A stretch of 64,000 bases of DNA, from the NCBI RefSeq assembly GCF_000973105.1, contig NC_015844.1, positions 5,328,501 to 5,392,500 of the forward strand. Direction: 5' to 3'. The position numbers were made by a program, and so were the translations under genes. Positions 10,321 through 18,903 of this stretch are shown here, piece after piece. The DNA is from Zobellia galactanivorans. Its GTDB lineage: Bacteria; Bacteroidota; Bacteroidia; Flavobacteriales; Flavobacteriaceae. Within the stretch, counting starts at the first letter, position 1; each line of letters begins with the position of its first letter. The notes beneath the pieces are model-generated. The model was not told the DNA's origin, did no database searches, and was given only the letters and a program-made list of their open reading frames with translations.

Positions 10321-11511
10321 CTAAATACCAGAAACCACACTGACCATTTTGGCCGCTCTCTCCTTACAATCGCTTTCCGACCATCCTAATTTTATAAGAC
10401 AAGAAACCGTACGGCCCACCCATTTATCGCTAGCCGAAAAGTCAGACTTGGAGTAGTCGGGCAATCGTTCATAGACATCTTTGGGCAGCCTGCCCAAGGA
10501 ACGTTTTTCTATCAGGTGCTCCCATTTACGGTAATAATGCCAATTATTGTCGTACCAGTAAAAACAGGCATCGACCCCGGCCTTACCCAATTCGGTATGT
10601 GCTTTTTTAGCTTTTTCGGCATCGGGCATAAAGAAGTTCAAAAACGCATAACTCTCTTCCCCTCCTTCAGGAACCCTTCTAAAGCTTACGTTCGGCAAGT
10701 CTTGTAAAGCCTCCCTTAGAATGGTGTAATTTTTTTTCTGAATGGCCAAAAACTCGTCTAACCTTTCAATTTGGGCCAAACCTACCGCGGCGTGCAGTTC
10801 CGATATTCTAAAATTATATCCTAAGAAGGGATGGGTTTCCGCTCCCCTGTCCTTCCCTAGGTGATCATGTCCGTGATCCGAATAATGATCGGCATTGGTT
10901 TTATAATCGTCGTTATTGGTTATTACCGCACCACCTTCCCCACAGGTAATGGTCTTAACATAATCGAAGGAAAAACAGCCCAAGTCGCCATAACTGCCCA
11001 AGGGTTTGTTTTCAAACGTACCTCCTATGGCCTGACAGGCATCTTCCAACAACAACAGCTGATGTTTTTCGCAAATAGCCTTTAAAGCCTTTAGGTCGGC
11101 CATAGAACCGCACATGTGCACCGGCATGACCACCTTGGTACGCTCCGTTATGGCATTTTCCACGGCTTGTGGATCCAAGGCCAGGGTATCGTCGACATCG
11201 ACCAAAATAGGCACGGCGCCAATCGCTAAAATGGACTCAAAACTGGCCACAAAGGTAAATGTGGGCATAATAACCTCATCGCCCGCACCTACACCGGCAC
11301 TGGCCAAGGCAACCGTTAAAGCTGCCGTACCGCTGCTTACCAATTGGGCGTGTTTTACCTGCATTTTATGGGCAAGTACCTTTTCAAGTTCAAGGGCCTT
11401 CCAGTGGCCATTGCGCATACCGTCAAAACCGTATCGCATCAGGACCCCTGAATCCAATACGTCGTTTAGCTGTTGGCGTTCCTTATCTCCGAATAATTCA
11501 AATCCTGGCAT
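10321..11511 (-). CDS. DegT/DnrJ/EryC1 family PLP-dependent aminotransferase
   Basis: 396 aa, a normal length for the family. The N-terminal half has the SSGTAALTVALASAGVGAGDEVIMP segment typical of sugar aminotransferases, and EDACQAIGG carries the cofactor-binding Asp. The internal aldimine Lys lies in the FSFDYVKTITCGEGGA segment. Such enzymes transaminate nucleotide-linked keto-sugars or related sugars, but no sugar-nucleotide genes lie nearby, so the substrate is open. It follows the nitroreductase gene by 41 bp, and that gap holds a heptanucleotide tandem repeat. Confidence 0.88.
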   Translation of the reverse strand: MPGFELFGDKERQQLNDVLDSGVLMRYGFDGMRNGHWKALELEKVLAHKMQVKHAQLVSSGTAALTVALASAGVGAGDEVIMPTFTFVASFESILAIGAVPILVDVDDTLALDPQAVENAITERTKVVMPVHMCGSMADLKALKAICEKHQLLLLEDACQAIGGTFENKPLGSYGDLGCFSFDYVKTITCGEGGAVITNNDDYKTNADHYSDHGHDHLGKDRGAETHPFLGYNFRISELHAAVGLAQIERLDEFLAIQKKNYTILREALQDLPNVSFRRVPEGGEESYAFLNFFMPDAEKAKKAHTELGKAGVDACFYWYDNNWHYYRKWEHLIEKRSLGRLPKDVYERLPDYSKSDFSASDKWVGRTVSCLIKLGWSESDCKERAAKMVSVVSGI

Positions 11512-11520
11512 ATGTTATTC

Positions 11521-11546
11521 TAGGTGTTAGGTGTTAGGTGTTAGGT
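11521..11546. repeat. Heptanucleotide tandem repeat TAGGTGT, 3.7 copies
   Basis: Three full copies of TAGGTGT and a partial fourth (TAGGT) fill most of the 41-bp gap between the nitroreductase stop and the aminotransferase start. The unit is not a multiple of three and lies outside the coding frames. Copy-number change would alter spacing between the two genes. Confidence 0.9.
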
Positions 11547-11552
11547 TAAATA

Positions 11553-12191
11553 TCAGTTTATTTCAATGATGCTTTCCTCAATATTTTTTCTGACTTTTTT
11601 AAATTCGGAAAACATATCGTCATCGGCCCTATAGCCAACCGGAAGTACCAAAACCGAGGTGAGTCCTTTTTCCTTCAAATTTAAAACCGTATCGTAGGCA
11701 GAGGGAAGGAAGCCTTCCATAGGGCACGAGTCTATTTTCTCCATGGCGCAAATGGTCAACAAATTGCCCAAGGCCAAGTAGGCTTGATTTTTAGACCACT
11801 GCTCTATTTCGTGCACTTCCTTTTTTGAGAAGTCGGCCACTAGTGCCTTTTTAAAAGGATCTAAAATATCCGGGCTTGTACCCCTGATTTTTTTGACCTG
11901 TTCAAAATAGCGACTTATATAGGCCTCATCGATATCACTTTGAATACAAATAACCAATACGTGGGAGGCTTGTACCACTTGTTGTTGGCCGAAGGAGTGC
12001 TCGACCAATTCCTTTTGTAGTTCTTTATTGCGAATGACCACCAAAGTAATGGGCTGCAAACCGTAGGAAGTTGCCGTGAGGTTGAAGGCCTGTTTTAACC
12101 GTTCAATTTTTTCTTGCGGAAGTATTTTTTCCGAATCGAACTTCTTTACGGCGTAACGCCATTCTAAATTTTTAATAGAATCCAAACTCAC
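11553..12191 (-). CDS. NAD(P)H-dependent nitroreductase family protein
   Basis: 212 aa, matching the NfsB-like flavin oxidoreductase length. The start SLDSIKNLEWRYAVKKFDSEK resembles the FMN-phosphate-binding RRSxKxF region. TATSYGLQPITLVVI, ALGNLLTICAMEKIDSCPMEGF and the C-terminal LPVGYRADDD segment all match this family. It is cytoplasmic, FMN-dependent and reduces nitro-compounds or quinones. It probably shares a transcript with the aminotransferase downstream. Confidence 0.9.
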   Translation of the reverse strand: MSLDSIKNLEWRYAVKKFDSEKILPQEKIERLKQAFNLTATSYGLQPITLVVIRNKELQKELVEHSFGQQQVVQASHVLVICIQSDIDEAYISRYFEQVKKIRGTSPDILDPFKKALVADFSKKEVHEIEQWSKNQAYLALGNLLTICAMEKIDSCPMEGFLPSAYDTVLNLKEKGLTSVLVLPVGYRADDDMFSEFKKVRKNIEESIIEIN

Positions 12192-12539
12192 TTTATTTAT
12201 GTTTTCACCGATGTGAAAAATGATGATCAGCCATGTTCTAAAAATCAGGCTTGTACTACGTATCGGCTTAAACCTAATGAATCTTTCAAGTTAGCCCCGA
12301 TACTTTTTGGTATAAGCTTCTGCAAAAATAGGATAATTATAAAACCCGGCCCATTATTAACGTATACGGAACGGATTATATGGTTTTCGTTTTTTATCGA
12401 ACGAACTTTTTAGAAAATTCAGGCCATGGTCAACGATACTAAAAAGACCTTTCATCCCTACTATTACCATTAAGGTTGAAAAAAAAGATTATTTTAGGTA
12501 TTTAATCGACTTTACCATAAAGTTAGTGACAGCCCCGAT
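12192..12539. other. Divergent intergenic region, no gene recognised
   Basis: 348 bp between the nitroreductase (leftward) and the permease (rightward). It is AT-rich and must hold both promoters. Short frames here have no recognisable protein pattern, and no clear palindrome was seen. Confidence 0.5.
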
Positions 12540-13835
12540 TTGGAAAAAACTGAAATAGATAAGAAAATTAGTTTAAAAGATGCCATTTCTATAGGGATTG
12601 GCGGTATGGTCGGGGGTGGAATTTTTGCCGTTCTTGGATTGGCCGTTTCCCTTGCCAAAGGAGGTACGCCCGTTGCTTTTCTTTTTGCTGGTATAATTGC
12701 ATTATCAACAGCCTATTCATACGCCAAACTCTCAAAAAAATATCCCGAAAATGGGGGTACGGTCAGGTTTGTTCACCAGCAATACGGAAATGGTATTTTT
12801 GCCGGCGGAATAAACAATCTACTATGGGTCAGCTACATTGTTATGCTGGCATTGTATTCTTCAGCTTTTGGCTCCTATGGTGCCCAATTGGCGCCAATGA
12901 GCGGCGATAAGGAAATTGATGTCAGAATTTTTCAATCTGCGATAATCATAGTGGCGTTGTTAATCAATTATCTAAGCGTAAAACTTGTTGGTGACATTGA
13001 AGCCATTGCGGTCATCGTCAAGCTGATTATTCTAATTGCATTTATTGGCGTTGGCTTTTACGGGTTTACGCTACACCCGGAAAACTTAGGGCAACTATTG
13101 CCTGAAAACTGGGAAAGTCCCATTTTACTACTTTCCGGAGGCATGGTCATATTCGTGGCATATGAAGGTTTTGAATTAATAGCCAATTCCATTGCCGATC
13201 TTGAAAACAAAGAAAAGAACACTGAAAAGGCCTACTTTGGAGCGGTAGGCTTCGTAGTCATACTCTATATTCTAATTGCAATTATTACCGTAGGAGCCTT
13301 ACCTTTTGAGCAGATTACCAATGCCGAAGATTATGTTTTGGCCAAAGCGGCAGAACCCACTTTGGGGCAAATTGGATTTACCATCATAACCGTAACCGCC
13401 TTAATCTCTACCTTTTCGGCCATAAGTGCCACTATTTTGGGAAGTGGCAGGGTAAATTATGACATTGCCGTAGATAAAGAGCTTCCCTCTTTTTTTTGTC
13501 ATCAATTGTGGGGTAAGCCCGTAGGTTTGGTAATAACCGCAGTATTGTCGGTAACATTGGTGAACTTTTTCAACTTACAAAGTATATCAACTGCGGGAAG
13601 TGTCGGGTTTTTATTGATTTTTGGTATCGTCAACTATATTGGTTACAAAAAGCATATTGAATTAAACTCTAAAAAGTGGATCCATATAGCGGCCAGTATT
13701 CTTTGCTTTGCCGCTTTCTTGACCTTAATCATCCAACAATTTTCCCAAAATAAAACGGGGGTCATAACGGCAGTGGGTATCATTTTACTTTGCTTTTTAC
13801 TCGAATGGGCCTACAAAAACACCCCCTCGAAATAG
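12540..13835 (+). CDS. APC family amino acid permease
   Basis: 431 aa with about twelve hydrophobic helices. The N-terminal SIGIGGMVGGGIFAVLGLAV segment is the APC-superfamily glycine-rich unwound helix 1, and GGMVIFVAYEGFELIANS is the helix-6 region. It should be an inner-membrane amino acid or amine transporter, probably proton-coupled. The frame opens with TTG at 12540. Residues 1-10 are hydrophilic and plausible as a cytoplasmic end, so that start was kept. It stands alone between a divergent region and rlmF. The substrate cannot be told. Confidence 0.88.
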   Translation: MEKTEIDKKISLKDAISIGIGGMVGGGIFAVLGLAVSLAKGGTPVAFLFAGIIALSTAYSYAKLSKKYPENGGTVRFVHQQYGNGIFAGGINNLLWVSYIVMLALYSSAFGSYGAQLAPMSGDKEIDVRIFQSAIIIVALLINYLSVKLVGDIEAIAVIVKLIILIAFIGVGFYGFTLHPENLGQLLPENWESPILLLSGGMVIFVAYEGFELIANSIADLENKEKNTEKAYFGAVGFVVILYILIAIITVGALPFEQITNAEDYVLAKAAEPTLGQIGFTIITVTALISTFSAISATILGSGRVNYDIAVDKELPSFFCHQLWGKPVGLVITAVLSVTLVNFFNLQSISTAGSVGFLLIFGIVNYIGYKKHIELNSKKWIHIAASILCFAAFLTLIIQQFSQNKTGVITAVGIILLCFLLEWAYKNTPSK

Positions 13836-13935
13836 CGCACTATTTTATAGAACAAGGGTGTAATTAGTTCTCATTATAACCGTTATTTGCAAGTACGATA
13901 TTATTTATTCGATTTACATTAAACCCAAAAAAATC

Positions 13936-14891
13936 ATGTCTTCAGAAAAAAAACCAAAGGAAAAAGCAAGACTTCATGTCCGAAACAAAAACCGGGAGAG
14001 ATATGATTTAGAGGCGTTAAAAACGGTTCAACCTGAATTAAAAGGATTTATCAAACCCAACAAGTTTGGTGTAGAATCAATAGATTTTTCAAATCCGCGT
14101 GCGGTCAAGCTTTTGAACAAAGCACTGTTGAACCACTATTACGGGATTGAAAACTGGGAGTTTCCCGATGAAAATTTATGTCCGCCCATACCCGGAAGAG
14201 CAGATTACATTCATCATATTGCAGACGTGCTGGGCGATACGAATGCAGGCAATGTCCCATCGGGAAATAAAATAACCTGCCTTGAGATAGGCGTAGGCGC
14301 CAGTTGCATTTACCCCATAATCGGAGTAACGGAATACGGGTGGAATTTTATCGGTTCAGATATTGACCCGAAGTCAATTGTTTCCGCAAAACACATTGTC
14401 AATTCCAACCCTAGCTTAAAAGGCAAGATCGAATGTAGGTTACAAAAAAGTGCACGTGATATTTTTCGTGGCATACTGTCACCAGACGAGAAAATCGACC
14501 TCGTCATATGCAATCCCCCTTTCCATTCTTCCATGGAAGAAGCCCAAAAAGGATCTCGAAGAAAAAAAAGAACCTCTCGGGGAAAAAAGTGAAGACCCCT
14601 AAACTCAATTTTTCAGGAATCGGCAATGAGCTTATACATGATGGGGGTGAAGCCAGATTTATTGAAAATATGATATGGGAAAGCCGAAAATTCAACAAAA
14701 ACTGTTATTTATTTTCAACGTTGGTCTCAAAAGAATCCAATCTTAGAAGAATATATAAATTATTGGAAAAGGTCGAAGCCCATTCCATCAAAACTATCCC
14801 CATGGGAACGGGCAATAAATCGAGCCGGATAATAGCATGGACCTTTTTTTCAGAAGAAGCACAGAAAGAGTGGGTCGCCTCTAGGTGGTAA
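13936..14891 (+). pseudogene. rlmF: 23S rRNA (adenine1618-N6)-methyltransferase RlmF, frame broken at an A8 run
   Basis: The first frame (13936-14592, 218 aa) carries the SAM-binding LEIGVGASCIYPI segment and the catalytic NPPF motif with following HSSMEEAQKGS, as in RlmF. It then ends prematurely. The expected rest (a NLSGKK segment, LNFSGIGNELIHDGGEARFI, IPMGTGNKSSRIIAWTF) continues in the -1 frame to a stop at 14889-14891. The switch falls at eight A residues, 14562-14569, which include an A-AAA-AAA slippery heptamer in the zero frame. Rejoined, the protein would be about 318 aa, close to the family length. It could be a decayed gene, a base-count error in the homopolymer, or a slippage site. 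RlmF methylates A1618 of 23S rRNA. Confidence 0.85.
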
Positions 14892-15121
14892 GGTCGATAC
14901 GCAAGACTTTCGGTTCGGGTTCGAATAAATTTGTCAAATGCAAATATTGTGGTGAAAGCCCCTGTTCCAGAAAAATTTTCACCCCAACCCCAATTATGGC
15001 GTTCGAGTCAAGCTTACCCCCTAAGGTCAAGGGCGTACGATGCGTCTATCTGGAAAATATGATAGAACAAAAGGACTTTGTTTTGGAGACTTTGGGTTCT
15101 AAACTTACCAGGCTATAAAAC

Positions 15122-15157
15122 AAAAAGAGGCTGTCTAAAAAAGCGGCCTCTTTTTTT
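15122..15157. terminator. Bidirectional terminator hairpin
   Basis: AAAAAGAGGC at 15122-15131 pairs with GCCTCTTTTT at 15146-15155 around a 14-base loop, and T residues continue beyond. It lies downstream of rlmF on the plus strand and also faces leftward transcription. The stretch 15158-15400 holds no recognisable gene. Confidence 0.75.
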
Positions 15158-15400
15158 GTAATAAGTTCAAAGGATCGTAACTTTAGTTATTAGCCGAAAA
15201 GTAGTATGGAAGCCCCATGACCAGGACCAGTTGAGCCTTCTTCCCCCCTCAGTTATGATGATCTGGTGCCCAAAAATATGGCCCACGACCTTAAAAAGGC
15301 AACTTTAAGGGCATAGGGGGCCTCTTACCCAATTCTGTCCAAGGGAAATAAATCGAAAAAACGCAACATTAAACCATGCGCCCACAAATCATCCCTAAAT

Positions 15401-15437
15401 AAAAAGACCGCCTAAATGTTTTTAGACGGCCTCTTTC
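15401..15437. terminator. Terminator hairpin after the response regulator
   Basis: CCGCCTAAA (15408-15416) pairs with TTTAGACGG one mismatch apart, flanked by AAAAAGA and CCTCTTTCTT. On the minus strand it follows the response-regulator stop at 15496 and ends in a T-rich tract. Confidence 0.65.
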
Positions 15438-15495
15438 TTCGGAGGATGGAGGTCCACCTACAGAACCTCCAGGAAAGCAAACAATCTTTAAGCGC

Positions 15496-16137
15496 TTAGG
15501 CCAATGAGTTGGCATATTCCAACTCTTGCAGTTTTCTAAGTGCTTCCGATTTTGAATTGACATCTAATTTTAAATAGATGTTCTGCACGTGAAAATTAAT
15601 GGCACTGGCCGTAACGAAAAGTTTTTCGGCTATGGTCTTATAAGTTGCGCCTTGGGATAGGTAATCGATCACTTGGTTTTCTCTTTCCGAGAAAATCTCG
15701 ATCGATTTTCGCTGAAACTTTGAAATAATCTGTCTGATGATATCATTGCTCATCGTTGCACCATCTGACTTGATCGAATCAAGGGCGTTGTAAAGCGTAC
15801 GTTCACTCACCGGTTTGGATAGGTAGCCATTTGCGGTATTTTTGAACGCTTTTTTGACCAAGTCAAAGTTGTTCTGGGCACTGAGCATGATAATCTTCAC
15901 CTTTGGGTCTTTCTTTCTAAAGAGTTTAATACCCTCTATACCGTCAATTTCGTCAAGAGCTACTTCTGAAAAAACAATGTCTGGCGAAATGGTGTCATAT
16001 TCCGCCAAGGCATCCTTGACCGAAACGTAGATTCCTTTTAGGGAATACTCGGTATAAGACTCAAAATACTTCTGGTAAGATTCGTGCGATGATAAATCAT
16101 TATCGATAACGATAATTTTTAAAATGTTAGTTTCCAT
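15496..16137 (-). CDS. REC-LuxR response regulator with Glu at the phosphoacceptor site
   Basis: 213 aa. A receiver domain occupies residues 6-125 and a LuxR/GerE-type helix-turn-helix residues 145-205 (FSERENQVIDYLSQGATYKTIAEKL, then INFHVQNIYLKLDV). The acidic pocket (IDND, residues 11-14), the switch Ser in MLSAQ and the conserved Lys in YLSKP are present. The acceptor position, in VFSEVALDEIDG, is Glu58 rather than Asp. Glu can mimic the phosphorylated state, so the protein may be constitutively active or regulated in another way. No histidine kinase lies nearby. The next gene upstream by position is the PorP-like gene, which it might control. Confidence 0.88.
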   Translation of the reverse strand: METNILKIIVIDNDLSSHESYQKYFESYTEYSLKGIYVSVKDALAEYDTISPDIVFSEVALDEIDGIEGIKLFRKKDPKVKIIMLSAQNNFDLVKKAFKNTANGYLSKPVSERTLYNALDSIKSDGATMSNDIIRQIISKFQRKSIEIFSERENQVIDYLSQGATYKTIAEKLFVTASAINFHVQNIYLKLDVNSKSEALRKLQELEYANSLA

Positions 16138-16850
16138 GGTAGTGGGATTTTTAGCATCTTATTGAAAATCAATAAAATACCTGGTTAAATTTGGGTTTAC
16201 TCTTACTAATTTATCGTTCGGTAAAACGATTTTTATTTTCAAATTCGGCGTAGGAAGGCTCTTTCCCGTTGATTCATAAATCAAGAGATTGTGATATCCG
16301 TTTTTTTTGTTTTGAACAAAGACCTATGGTTAAGGCAGTACTCTGCCGGGTCTCGGTTACGGAACGAAACGGATAAATGCGCTATACGCTGGGTGAATCG
16401 ATAAGTTTTAACGCTGTAGGTAAAGCTTTAAAACCTAAAATGATCGCTTTGAAAATTTGTCTCTATCAAACGTAGGGACAATGCACTTTGTTGAAGGGTT
16501 CAAGTGTGCTCTTCTTGTGATAATGTCGTAGGTAATAATGGTACATGGCTTGTGGATTTGGGGTTAATAAATAGGTTCATTTGGTATGGTTATACTCAAA
16601 CTTAAGCATTATTTCCATCGTGAATATTGCCTACCCTCACATTTTCGCCAAAATGCAACCAAGCACCCTATTCAGGTGCATTACATCCGTTTTTTAATAC
16701 CAGTTATCGAAGAATAAGAAGTGAATATATCATAAAATGCCTTTAACCATACCCCTATAAAACAAATAAAACAGCGGGGCCTCCCCCGCTGTTTTAGCCT
16801 AATTTTCTACCAAAAAATCAGGTCCCACTAACCATAAGTTAATATTGTTA
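16138..16850. other. Long intergenic region without a recognised gene
   Basis: 713 bp between the PorP-like gene and the response regulator. It should contain the regulator's promoter and, at its right end, the terminator of the PorP-like gene. No open frame with a protein-like composition, repeat or RNA gene was recognised. A small RNA cannot be excluded. Confidence 0.5.
16768..16795 (-). terminator. Rho-independent terminator of the PorP-like gene
   Basis: AAAACAGCGGGG at 16768-16779 pairs perfectly with CCCCGCTGTTTT at 16784-16795 around a four-base loop, about 55 bp past the stop at 16851. Confidence 0.85.
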
Positions 16851-18725
16851 TTAGTCTTCGTATATATTGTTCACTATAGCTGAATGATCATCTACTTGCA
16901 TGATCCACTTTTCATCTTGGTACTTTCCGTTCAAGTTAGATACGTATGCCATTTGGGCTTCTTCCTTGAAATTATAATCGGCCAAGTACACATAGTGCAA
17001 TCCGTTCTCTTTGTTGTAAAACTGTCGGGCATCTAAACCTTGTTGTTTTAAGGTTTCCATAAAGGCGTTCAAGTACTTTTCGTTCTTATATACATTGGCT
17101 ATTACATAGTACCCTGCTTTTACACCAACGATATCGGACTGGTTAAGAATCTTGATCGGAAGCTTTACGTAATCTTTAATTTGTTCCGTACTTTCCTCCT
17201 TGGCCACAATGGGTTGTGCCTCGGTTTCCGCAACTTGTTCTATCGTCTTTTCCTGTAGGCTTTCCTTTGCGTCGGCTGAAGCCGTAGACATGTTCTCTTT
17301 CATGGCCACATAGCTATCTAAACTATTGAACCTTTTAGGCTCTTCTATTTTCGTTCCGTCGTTAGGATTGTATCTCGTCTTTTTAACATTGCTGGCCAAA
17401 GCCGTATTTGCCGTATTTACCGGTGTTCTTGGCTTTTCTTCAACATCGTTGTTCAAGCTCTCTTTTATTTCCTTCTTAAGCACATCTACCAAAGACTTCA
17501 ATTGCTTTTCAAATGCGGCATCACGAGCGGCATCTATAGAGTCTTGTCTGATGATCAGTTCGTCTAAGATCAAGCGGTTCTCGTAGGCCATACTGTTGAT
17601 ATCGCCTTCCATTTCGGGAGAGAAACTTTTTTGCACTTCCCTTTCCCCTCTAGTACTGTTATTGGCAAGGCTTTTTTGGTTCTCGGCAGTCAATCTTAAA
17701 ATCTGTTCTTCGTAGTTTCTTACGATACGGTCAACTTTGGCATCTTCAGAGCTATCGGCAAATGCATCCATACTGGAGCCATGGTTATCAAAGGTATAGG
17801 CCAAAGATACTTCGTGATTCCAGCCTAAGTCGGCATCATCGGTCATCAAGTCTTTTTCCAATAAGTATCCCAATGACATACGCTTGCTCAGGTTAAAGCC
17901 TAGGCCCAATGAAAGTCCGTAATCATCGTCAAAGTTCGTTTGGAACCAACCGTAATCCGGTAAGTCTAACAATATAGAACCTACGTAGCCCAATCCGCCT
18001 TCCTTGTTCTTTCCGACTTGTACCATTGGCATCAAACGGGCGTGGGCAAAAAGTCCCCTATTGGCCATAAATTGATGGGTATACTGTACCGAAGCCTTTA
18101 CGCTCTTGGTACTTAGGTTCGTTAAAAATTCATTGGTGGTCTGGTTATATTTAAAAAGTTCGGTAGCATAAAGGCCAAAGTCGAATCCTCCTAAAGATAG
18201 GGTCACGCCAGGTTGAACGGCTACCTTGCTCTCTTTTTTGGCATCTGAAATTTTATTGTCGGTATCGGCCACTACCACGCGGTTTTGGTCTAAACCTTCG
18301 GTATAATAGGTAATATTGGTGCCAAAAGTCAATTTACTCTCTTCACCTAATTTTACTGCCGTTGCATAGTTCGCATTGAAACCAAATTCTTGAACGACAC
18401 CTGACCATTGACTATAAACACTGATTCCTAATGCAGTACGGTCGTTTATTCTATTACTGAAGCCCAAGAAGTAGTTCTGGTTGTTGTCTTCAAACGTAGC
18501 GTACTGGTTTCTATGCAAAATATTGATATATGATTTGTTTTCCCTTACCAAAGAAAAGGTAGGATTGATCAAAAATCTATTGAAGAACAACTGGTTGTGA
18601 TAAGTGCTCTTAGAGTTGATCTCGGTCACCGCGGCTTCTTGTCCGTAGTTAGACTCTGTACCGAAGATGGCACATAATAGAAGGAGCAGGTAAATTTTGC
18701 GGATATTATTTTTTTTGTAGCTCAT
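16851..18725 (-). CDS. PorP/SprF family outer-membrane protein with SPOR-like tail
   Basis: 624 aa. After a signal peptide (residues 1-28, ending near NYG), residues 30-310 follow the PorP/SprF barrel pattern: YHNQLFFNRFLINPTFSL, repeated aromatic beta-strands, SKLTFGTNITYYTEG and a SMDAF linker. Residues 320-520 are charged and low in hydrophobics, probably coiled or disordered. Residues 545-620 (AGYYVIANVYKNEKYLNAFMETLKQQG then HYVYLADYNFKEEAQMAYVSNL) look like a SPOR domain, which binds peptidoglycan. PorP/SprF proteins are type IX secretion accessories that help surface adhesins. It is followed by its own terminator, and the PD40 gene lies 178 bp upstream. Confidence 0.85.
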   Translation of the reverse strand: MSYKKNNIRKIYLLLLLCAIFGTESNYGQEAAVTEINSKSTYHNQLFFNRFLINPTFSLVRENKSYINILHRNQYATFEDNNQNYFLGFSNRINDRTALGISVYSQWSGVVQEFGFNANYATAVKLGEESKLTFGTNITYYTEGLDQNRVVVADTDNKISDAKKESKVAVQPGVTLSLGGFDFGLYATELFKYNQTTNEFLTNLSTKSVKASVQYTHQFMANRGLFAHARLMPMVQVGKNKEGGLGYVGSILLDLPDYGWFQTNFDDDYGLSLGLGFNLSKRMSLGYLLEKDLMTDDADLGWNHEVSLAYTFDNHGSSMDAFADSSEDAKVDRIVRNYEEQILRLTAENQKSLANNSTRGEREVQKSFSPEMEGDINSMAYENRLILDELIIRQDSIDAARDAAFEKQLKSLVDVLKKEIKESLNNDVEEKPRTPVNTANTALASNVKKTRYNPNDGTKIEEPKRFNSLDSYVAMKENMSTASADAKESLQEKTIEQVAETEAQPIVAKEESTEQIKDYVKLPIKILNQSDIVGVKAGYYVIANVYKNEKYLNAFMETLKQQGLDARQFYNKENGLHYVYLADYNFKEEAQMAYVSNLNGKYQDEKWIMQVDDHSAIVNNIYED

Positions 18726-18858
18726 GGTAGTGAAAATTTGGGATTATTGTAAACTAAGGGTAACACTATCTATTCTTGTTGGGTCGAAAATCGGGACTCA
18801 AGTGGTAGATGCCCGTAAATTCTAAGAATGTTTAGACTACCTAGGATTTGGGTTATAA

Positions 18859-18880
18859 ACCGGCGACGGTAATCGCCGGT
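18859..18880 (-). terminator. Hairpin after the PD40 gene
   Basis: ACCGGCGA at 18859-18866 pairs with TCGCCGGT at 18873-18880 around a six-base loop. The following T tract on the minus strand is weak (TTTATAA), so it may be a terminator or only an mRNA-stabilising hairpin. Confidence 0.5.
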
Positions 18881-18903
18881 GTATCTTAAACCCCATCCTT
18901 TAA

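Noticed and set aside
12213-12413. A 66-codon frame in the divergent region before the permease gene
   Set aside because: Amino acid composition and position suggest chance; no homologue pattern recognised.
14885-15118. A 77-codon frame after rlmF with two CxxC-like cysteines
   Set aside because: It starts with GTG inside the last codons of rlmF, shows no family pattern, and could not be supported as a gene or a remnant.
15158-15400. A gene between the two terminator hairpins
   Set aside because: No frame on either strand has a plausible protein; the only longer frame overlaps the response regulator antisense.
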